Origin: Euborellia annulipes
Taxonomy: Eukaryota; Arthropoda; Insecta; Dermaptera; Anisolabididae
Length of the DNA: 64,000 nt
Direction of reading: 5' to 3'
Assembly: GCA_023213315.1 (NCBI GenBank)
Contig: JAKCPI010027531.1
Location: 1 to 64,000, forward strand
Shown in pieces: positions 57,641 through 64,000 of the stretch (positions within the stretch are counted from its first letter, which is position 1; each line of letters starts with the position of its first letter). The notes under the pieces are model-generated. The model saw only the letters and a list, made by a program, of their open reading frames with translations. It was not told the DNA's origin and made no database searches. The position numbers and the translations under genes are program-made.

Positions 57641-57717
57641 ACAAGAGGTATAGTAACATAAGGTTTGCCCTGAGATTTGACATCGGGCGTCACGGAAAAA
57701 TTCTGATATATTAAGGG

Positions 57718-57806
57718 CGCCGGACAGTTACCAAGATCAATGTTGTTAAGCAACGCTAAGTGGTGCTGAAAATCGGGATAGGTGGCCACCGAAAAACAAG
57801 ACCATT
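57718..57806 (+). pseudogene. 5S rRNA-like remnant
   Basis: GTTGTTAAGCAACGCTAAGT, then GGGATAGGTGGCCACCG, lines up with the conserved 5S region GTTAAGCAACG..GGATGGGTGACCGC, the internal pol III promoter part, at the correct spacing. The 5' half is not recognisable, so it is not a working 5S gene. It may be a pseudogene or the head of a 5S-derived SINE. The minus ORF crossing it (57616-57963) is therefore suspect. Confidence 0.5.
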
Positions 57807-58308
57807 GAAAGTCCACCGGAAGCCATCTAAATACGTAAAATAATAAATATTTATAAAAGTCAAATGACCTCTGCAGCAGAAATGACTTTAAAAAAAAGTT
57901 TGGGAACCCCAGATTTAAAGAAATAATAAAACAAAAAATTCGCCTGTGAGTAGGCAACAACAATCATCCAGAGTTGATCTGTATCTCTGGTTACCTGTAT
58001 CAAAGGCGTAACTATACAAACTATTAAAAATTGATACAATTTAATTTAGTATCGTCCATTTTTTTTAATTCATATAAAGGATTATAAAAAGCAATAGAGT
58101 GAAATATTTGGATTTTTTTAGATGACACACGGAAGGTTGAAACCATTGCGATAACTTTTATCAATAAGTAAGAAGCTTAAAAAAAAAAAACAAATCAAAT
58201 ATAATTTCTCCTTCTAATCTTTACATTGAATATTTAATTTTTTTTTTAATCTTATATACATGAGTGAAGAAGATAAGTAAATAAATATTTTGATAAGCAT
58301 ATTATCTT

Positions 58309-58456
58309 AATTTTCCAGAGTGTGAGAAAAAAAAACTCACTGATTATAATAATGGAATATAATTCTTTAAAAAAAGCGAAGTTGATGACTATTAAGGTCA
58401 ACATCTATCAACACAAACAATTATTTTGTTTAACAACAGATTATCTAATTTTATGT
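58309..58456 (+). other. Weak exon-like segment
   Basis: Acceptor-like ttaattttccag and donor-like ttttatgtaagttc bracket about 130 bases that are open in one frame (MRKKNSLIIIMEY and on). AT-biased; no family recognised. Confidence 0.2.
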
Positions 58457-58769
58457 AAGTTCAAATCTCAGAATTTTTTTTTTCTTGATTTCTCAATTAA
58501 ATTGTCACGCTAGCTTAATTAACGATTTTCTTTTTTACGTTAACAATTATTTTGATTCAATAATATTATATCTGGAAATATTCCCATTGATAAATTTTTT
58601 TATAGACTTTGTTTAAAGGAAAATATAAAATTTCCCCTTTTATTTCATCATTGATTTCTTATCAAAAATAAATTCTATAATTTCCTTAGAATGATTCAGT
58701 ATAAACTAAAGAAGAAGAAACTTCATCTTGCATACGAATATAGTCAGTCAATTTTTGACTTTTTTTTAG

Positions 58770-58975
58770 TCTTATCGGCATCTTAGGCTATATTGAGACT
58801 TTTAACGATACTAATATCATTTAAATACGATATATATTGAGGTCCAGGTACATTTATTTATACCATTTGGTGTCTAAATGATTTAAATAAATATTAATCG
58901 GACTGATTGGGATTACAACCAGTGCCCCTGAGCCTTAAGAGTATCAATATTGACAACTGTCAATACCTCTAAACC
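58770..58975 (-). repeat. tRNA-derived SINE, diverged copy 5, abutting a hAT end
   Basis: The order of elements on minus matches the other copies: a head region GGCACTGGTTGTAATCCC, CAGTCCGATTAATATTTATT, GGACCTCAATATATATCG, GCCTAAGATGCCGATAAG. Heavily mutated. At 58976 a CAGTGGTTCCCAACC hAT-type left end follows. Confidence 0.5.
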
Positions 58976-59164
58976 AGTGGTTCCCAACCTTTTGAGGCCC
59001 ATCGCCCCTTTGTGGAGGTTGACTAACACCTATCACCCCCTTTTCATTTTCATTGTATTTATTATACCTGCTGAACATACACAAAATATACATGGTTCAA
59101 ATTGAATCAAATAGATTCAGTGAAATGCTTCTGCATTTTCGTACAAAACATGATTTAAAATTTT

Positions 59165-59846
59165 TAATAAAAAATCTGGTGTGACTGGCGCACAGCACAC
59201 AACTTTCTCTTACCTTCGGTAATCGAAAGTTGTGTACTGTGCTTGTCACACCAGGTTTTTTGTGTCGACATATATTTAGTTCCCGACAGTACGGAACATA
59301 TGAATTCAAGATGTAAAATTTATAAGTATGGGAAAATATTTATATTTTGTTACCATGGCAACCATTTCTCCTATCTTCCCTATGAAATACAGGAGTAAAG
59401 TGGTCTTCAGAAGATTTCAATCGCAAAATGAGAATATACATTTTAAAGAGCATCTAAAAAATAATTGATTTTTGAATTTAAAAAAAAATCGTTGGAGCAA
59501 ATTTTGAGAAAATCGAAATAAACTGAAAAAGTACATCAGTAAAGTACTAGTACTCTTTGGCCGATTTTGATTAAAAGCTTATTTAAACAAGTTCAGAAAG
59601 TGCCTAACTTAAATATAAAATTTCAACCTCATAGCTCAATTCCTTCATGCTTAAAATTGAACACACACACACCCACCCACCCACCCACCCACAGACAGAC
59701 CATGTCGCGAAAACCACTTTTTTGGATTCAGGGGACCTCAAAACGTGAAGATCCATCAAAATCTCGACATCGAATTTTTGACATGAAACCAATACTTTCT
59801 CTCTATATATATATTACATATATACATAGGTAAGAGAAAGTAAAAA
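59165..59846. repeat. Long-TIR element, copy with internal hairpin
   Basis: Starts with the hairpin (59172-59259), then TTTTGTGTCGACATATATTT, TGTTACCATGGCAACCATTT, AAAGTACTAGTACTCTTTGG, a CCCA/CACA microsatellite, AGACAGACCATGTCGCGAAA, and ends ACATAGGTAAGAGAAAGTAA. Parallel to 62917-63617 throughout; its left terminus is missing. ORFs in it on both strands come from the repeat. Confidence 0.8.
59172..59259. repeat. Hairpin element, copy 4
   Basis: TCTGGTGTGACTGGCGCACA, CAACTTTCTCTTACC, TTCGGTAATCGAAAGTTGTG, TACTGTGCTTGTCACACCAG: arms of about 40 bp, near perfect. Confidence 0.85.
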
Positions 59847-61250
59847 GGAGCCAACTACTTTATTTCAAAGTTAAAAATGAATCAAGTTCATCAGATAACG
59901 TTTTCTTTTCAAAGTGAATAAATACAACAACTGCTGAAATAGGGACCGAAATGTTGAAATTTTTTTTAGTTAAATTGTATTATTAATTACTAACTAAAAC
60001 CACAATTAATGGCAAAAATTTATTTTGAAAACTCACTACTAGGAGTAGTAGTGATGATTTATATTTATTTCCACCTAATTCTTTAAAAAAAATAATAATA
60101 ATTTTATTTTTATGACAAAATGGATCTTTTATCTTAAATTTTTACCTTTAACTGCCACAGCTAAAGATAAATTTTTATTTTTATTTAATTTAAACAAAAG
60201 TGAAGTTTCGATCTTGATTGGAATTGGATTCTTCATAATATTTTATTTATTTATTATATATTTTTATGACAATTTTTTGTCTCTTCTATCCTGGCCATCC
60301 TCTAAATGCGATATTTTTCCCTTTTCAAAAAAATCAATTATCGATGATGTTGATGAATAGTATCCCAGTTCATCACATTATATTTATCTATATTATAATG
60401 ATAAGGGTCTAAAAATGTATAAAATTCACTATGACACACTCATAAAAACTTTTTCCCAGCTCTGAAGATGGTTTAAACATGAAACCGAAACGTCAGCTGT
60501 TTCAAATACATAAATAAATAAAAAACTATCGTTGCGATTTCTCATTTGGTGCCATCCTCTATTAATTATTGATGATATCCAACACTCGTGTTTCTCGTGA
60601 TGAGTTCCCAAGTCATTTTAAAAGCAACCTAATGAGAAATACATTTAAATCAAACGAGAGATAAACTTATTCCAACCTCTTTCCCCCACTCTTTCTTTTC
60701 TTGTTAGGCCGTTGATCTATACATTTATAATTAGCCATCATTTATTATATAACTTGAGATTTATATATCAGTAAAGAACTTTCCTAACAATTATTTATAC
60801 TATTAGAATAAATTCTATAGATGACTATCGACAATCCAGTTAGAGTACAAAAAAATGTATGTAGTTATAGTCATTCCTTAATAAACAGTTCAAAGTACTG
60901 TGAAGGGATGAGTTAGAGAATAGACAAAATTTCTTCCTATTCGTTAATCAGGGTTGGAAAAAACCCGGGTTAAAAAAAAAGTCCAATTCGTCGGGTTTTT
61001 TTGGGATTTTCGTTTCTTTTTGTTAGGTGGGATTTATCTTTTCTGCTCTTGTCAGTTTTATATTCGACCAGCCGAAACTAAGTTTGAAAAGAAGGGATGA
61101 GTTTCGCACACTCAAAACAAAAAAAAAAAAAAAAAAAAAAAAAAGAAATGGAGTAATTTGAGTTACCACGGGAAAATTTACTTAAAAGAAAAGGCAAAAT
61201 GATATGAATTTTGTATAAGAAATTTATGAATGAGAAATGAAAATGCTGGT
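59847..61250. other. Spacer with solo hammerhead-like arm
   Basis: A weak motif at 59930-59960 (CTGCTGAAATAGGGACCGAA). A clear arm at 60430-60520. An exon-like, AT-rich open frame at 60160-60360 follows gccacag and ends FPFSKKSIIDDVDE; it has one membrane-like segment but no recognised family. An A-run lies at 61121-61144. Confidence 0.4.
60430..60520 (+). repeat. Solo arm of the foldback hammerhead-like element
   Basis: CACTATGACACACTCATAAA, CCAGCTCTGAAGATGGTTTA, ACATGAAACCGAAACGTCAG: CTGAAGA 60462-60468, GAAAC 60487-60491. Same family as 53048-53190. Confidence 0.65.
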
Positions 61251-61254
61251 CTTT

Positions 61255-61470
61255 TCAGGCCAAATTTTAATACCACTATACAGTCGACGTTTCGGGGGCT
61301 CAACACCTCCCTTCATCAGAACTAATGTGGTTTTAAATAATAAACTGGTTTAGTATAAGTAAGGATTCATTATTTAAAACCACATATTTAAAACCACATT
61401 AGTTCTGGTGAAGGGACGCGTTGAGATTCCCGAAACGTCGACTGAATAGTGGTATTAAAATTTGGCCATA
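61255..61470. repeat. Palindromic element with the best hammerhead-like cores
   Basis: Left arm on minus: CCACATTAGTTCTGATGAAG, GTTGAGCCCCCGAAACGTCG, ACTGTATAGTGG. It has the exact core CTGATGA (61313-61319) and GAAAC (61289-61293), with a G-run/C-run stem between them. Right arm on plus: CTGGTGA (61405-61411) and GAAAC (61432-61436), then TCGACTGAATAGTGGTATTA. The arms face each other across about 70 bp. ACCAC and GTGGT could close helix I. Confidence 0.7.
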
Positions 61471-61724
61471 AAATACCTCCATCATTTTCATTTCTCATTC
61501 ATCTATCTGCATCAGGCTTTCCCAATCATCAATAAGAAATTTAAAAAAAAAAAAGTTTAAAACAAGTTTCAGTTTCGGCCCAAACTAAAATTGAAGCCTA
61601 AAATTCTTGTTTCGGTTGGACCCTAGTATTGATATAATATAAAAAGTATTCTGTCTAGGTAGTTTTATTTTTTCCTCTGTGTTCTTTAGCTAGTAGCTCA
61701 GTTTATGTCATTTATTTGTCACTA

Positions 61725-62166
61725 ACTAAAATTTAAAATTTCAATCTCCTAGCTCTTTTCGTTTCTGAGATATTTTGTTCACAGACAGACCCACTTTTTT
61801 TGTCTCAAGGGAACTCAAAACGTGTATATCCATCAAAATCTCGACATATTGTAATAGAATTTTTGACATGAATTCAATTCTTTCTCTATAGACCCTATAT
61901 ATATATTTCATATTTGGACCCTGTTACGCATTAGTGTGTCAAGCACCAGCTACCGAGATTTGAGAAGATTAACATTAAAGTTTTTTGTTTGTCAATTGTG
62001 CAAGTAATATTAAATATAAATGTTTTTAGGACATATTTCATAAAAAATACTATTAATTATAGCATTTGAAACAATATTCCGTGCTTAACTCAATTTTTAT
62101 TTTTTTTTGGCACTTGACGCACTAATGCGTAACAGGGTCCATATAGGGTAAGAGAAAGTAAAAAAG
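61725..62166. repeat. Long-TIR element, copy split by a nested MITE
   Basis: TTTCAATCTCCTAGCTCTTT, GACAGACCCACTTTTTTTGT, GGGAACTCAAAACGTG, ATCCATCAAAATCTCGACAT, then interrupted at 61916-62140, then ATAGGGTAAGAGAAAGTAA. This is the right half of the element at 62791. Confidence 0.7.
61916..62140. mobile_element. MITE with 28-bp TIRs, nested
   Basis: GGACCCTGTTACGCATTAGT at the left and ACTAATGCGTAACAGGGTCC at the right, perfect complements over 20 bp and extended by GTGTCAAGC / GACGCA changes. About 225 bp, no ORF. It sits inside the long-TIR element, so it is younger. No clear target duplication could be read in the AT-rich flank. Confidence 0.85.
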
Positions 62167-62573
62167 CCGATAAAACCCAAATAACAGTGAATTTTATTAA
62201 TTGAAAAACTAAAAAAAAAAAAAAAAAAAAAACAGTGAGTTTTGGAGGTCTTGAAAGACAGTATGTTTAATAAAAAAGAGGATTTTGATTTCCATGGGTG
62301 GGGCAAAATAATCTCTAATCAAAAGGGGGCTTGTCTTCCAAGACCTCCACAAATATTACGCATAAACAAGATATGTCATTAAAAAAAATAACAAAAAACA
62401 AAAATAATTATATCAAATATGTAAATATTTATTGATTAGAAATCAGGCCAAAATATATTTTAATTGAATATTATTATTGATCAATGAAATCAAAGTCTAT
62501 CTTTGACGCTGGTATTCTCTATCAAAATTAGCAATCGGGGGGGGGGCAATTTCCAAAATATTTAAACACACTT

Positions 62574-62752
62574 TTTCTCATTCACACTCACACTCACACA
62601 CATATTCACACAGTCTTTTCGGCAACTCAGGCCATATAATTTACGATAACCGTTATTGAATATATTGTACCCTTGGGTATTTGGGGTCCAGGCTTAAATA
62701 AAATCATCGGACTGCCTGGGGCCCGAACCCGCGACCCTTGGTATACTAAATT
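62574..62752 (-). repeat. tRNA-derived SINE, copy 6, head truncated
   Basis: On minus: GGGTCGCGGGTTCGGGCCCC, CAGGCAGTCCGATGATTTTA, TATGGCCTGAGTTGCCG, CTGTGTGAATATGTGTGTGA. The A-box side is cut off at about 62745. Confidence 0.75.
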
Positions 62753-62790
62753 CTATTTGAAACATTATATTAAAAAATATTTAACGTCAT

Positions 62791-63617
62791 TTTTTACTTT
62801 CTCTTACCTATGTATATATGTAATATATATATAGTGAGAAAGTATTGGATTCATGTCAAAAAATTCGATGTCGAGATTTTGATGGATATATACGTTTTGA
62901 GGTCCCCTGAATCCAAAAAATCTGGTGTGACTGGCGCACAGCACACAACTTTCTCTTACCTTCGGTAATCGAAAGTTGTGTTCTGTGCTTTTGTCTCACC
63001 CAGATTTTTGTGTCGACATGTGTTTAGTTTCCGACAGTACAGTATATTCGATTTTCAAGATGTAAAATTTATAAGTATAGCGAAATATTTATATTTTGTT
63101 ACCATGGCAACCATTTCTCCTATCCTTCCCTATGAAATACAAGAGTAAAGTGGTCTTCAGAAGATTTCAATCGCAAAATGAGAATATACATTTTAAAGAG
63201 CATCTAAAAAATGATTGATTTTTTGAATTAAAAAAAAAAATCGTTGGAGCAAATTTTGAGAAAATCGAAAAAAACTGAAAAAGGGCATCAGTAAAGTACT
63301 AGTACTCTTTGGCCGATTTTGATTAAAAGCTTATTTTTCCGGTCCAGGAGGATGTTTAACTTAAATATAAAATTTCAGCCTCATAGCTCAATTCCTTCAT
63401 GCTTAAAATTGAACACAGACACACCCACACACACACCCACACACACACACACACACACACACAGACAGACCATGTCGCGAAAACCACTTTTTTGGATTCA
63501 GGGGACCTCAAAACGTGAAGATCCATCAAAATCTCGACATCGAATTTTTGACATGAATCCAATACTTTCTCTCTATATATATATTACATATATACATAGG
63601 TAAGAGAAAGTAAAAAA
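62791..63617. mobile_element. Long-TIR element, most complete copy
   Basis: The left 125 bp (TTTTTACTTTCTCTTACCTA .. TTTTGAGGTCCCCTGAATCC) is the inverted complement of the right end (GGATTCAGGGGACCTCAAAA .. TAGGTAAGAGAAAGTAAAAA). The interior holds a hairpin copy (62917-63008), a CACA microsatellite and AAAGTACTAGTACTCTTTGG. No ORF with coding character. Non-autonomous foldback DNA element; the superfamily is not clear. Confidence 0.85.
62917..63008. repeat. Hairpin element, copy 5
   Basis: TCTGGTGTGACTGGCGCACA, CTTACCTTCGGTAATCGAAA, GTTGTGTTCTGTGC, CTCACCCAGATTTTTGTGTC. Starts exactly where the long-TIR left arm stops (after GAATCCAAAAAA). Confidence 0.85.
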
Positions 63618-64000
63618 ATGATTTTCGCGACATGGTTTGTGTGTGTGTGTGTCTGTCTTTATGTGTTCAATTTATAGCATGAAGAAATTGAGCTAGGAGG
63701 TTGAAATTTTATATTTTAGTAAGGCACTTTCCGAACTTGTTTAAATAAGCTTTTAAACAAAATCGGCCAAAAAGTACTAGTACTTTACTGATGTAATTTT
63801 TCAGTTTTTTTCGATTTTCTCAAAATTCGCTCCAACAATTTTAATTAAAATTCAAAAATCAATTATTTTTTAGATGCTCTTTCATATGTATATTCTCATT
63901 TTGCCATTGAAATCTTCTGAAGACCACTTTACTCTTGTACTTCAAAGAAAAGATAGGAGAAATGGTTGCCATGGTGACAAAATATAAATAAACAAATAGT
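63618..64000 (-). repeat. Inverted copy of the long-TIR interior, runs off the window
   Basis: ATGATTTTCGCGACATGG, AAAAAGTACTAGTACTTTAC, AATCAATTATTTTTTAGATG, ATGGTTGCCATGGTGACAAA: the reverse complement of 63090-63490. It joins the previous copy directly, giving a head-to-head composite of more than 1.2 kb. Confidence 0.8.

Noticed and set aside
57616..57963. 115-codon minus-strand ORF as a gene
   Set aside because: It crosses a 5S-like remnant on the other strand and has no recognised motif or exon partners.
59567..59833. ORFs on both strands with His/Thr/Pro or Val/Cys runs, also at 63319-63603
   Set aside because: Both copies lie in the long-TIR repeat and the runs are CACA/CCCA microsatellites; same text at two places with different frames intact.

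Overview
This window is AT-rich animal nuclear DNA: small exons with GT..AG borders, introns from tens of bases to several kilobases, and long stretches of short non-autonomous transposable elements. The gene content (synaptogyrin, ribosomal protein L38, a G-protein alpha subunit, a death-fold membrane protein and the first exon of an MFSD11/UNC93-like transporter) with this repeat style suggests an arthropod, perhaps a copepod such as a sea louse. That assignment is inference; nothing here names the species.

Layout. Positions 1-720 hold the decayed 3' end of an LTR retrotransposon. Synaptogyrin (+) runs from 2640 to 16629 in five exons, with a 7.6 kb first intron. From 16.65 to 31.5 kb I find no intact gene, only AT-rich DNA, MITEs, foldback elements and one ORF remnant split by a MITE. 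A seven-exon G-alpha gene (-) occupies 31596-36188, with a probable non-coding first exon near 37.88 kb. It best fits the Galpha-v class. RpL38 (+), with its ATG alone at the end of an exon, lies at 38559-40332, so the two genes appear to share a bidirectional promoter region near 37.9-38.4 kb. Tail-to-tail with RpL38 is a four-exon gene (-) at 40503-48917 encoding a predicted signal peptide, a death-like domain, one membrane span and a short tail. Its 6.6 kb second intron contains a set of opposite-strand exon candidates (45.46-46.11 kb), and a further coding-like exon lies at 48.29 kb. MFSD11 exon 1 (+) is at 52192-52284; I could not find its later exons here. From 53 kb to the end there are LINE tails, tRNA-derived SINEs, a 5S-like remnant and repeated long-TIR elements, some nested in each other.

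The most unusual signal is a set of short palindromic elements whose arms carry hammerhead-ribozyme-like cores (CTGAWGA, a stem, then GAAA), as known from Penelope-like retroelements. There are about ten loci, several present as facing inverted pairs. A second recurrent structure is a roughly 90-bp near-perfect hairpin found at eight places, sometimes inside a larger element with long terminal inverted repeats.

Calls rest on reading the sequence and remembered family motifs. No alignment, folding or expression data were available.
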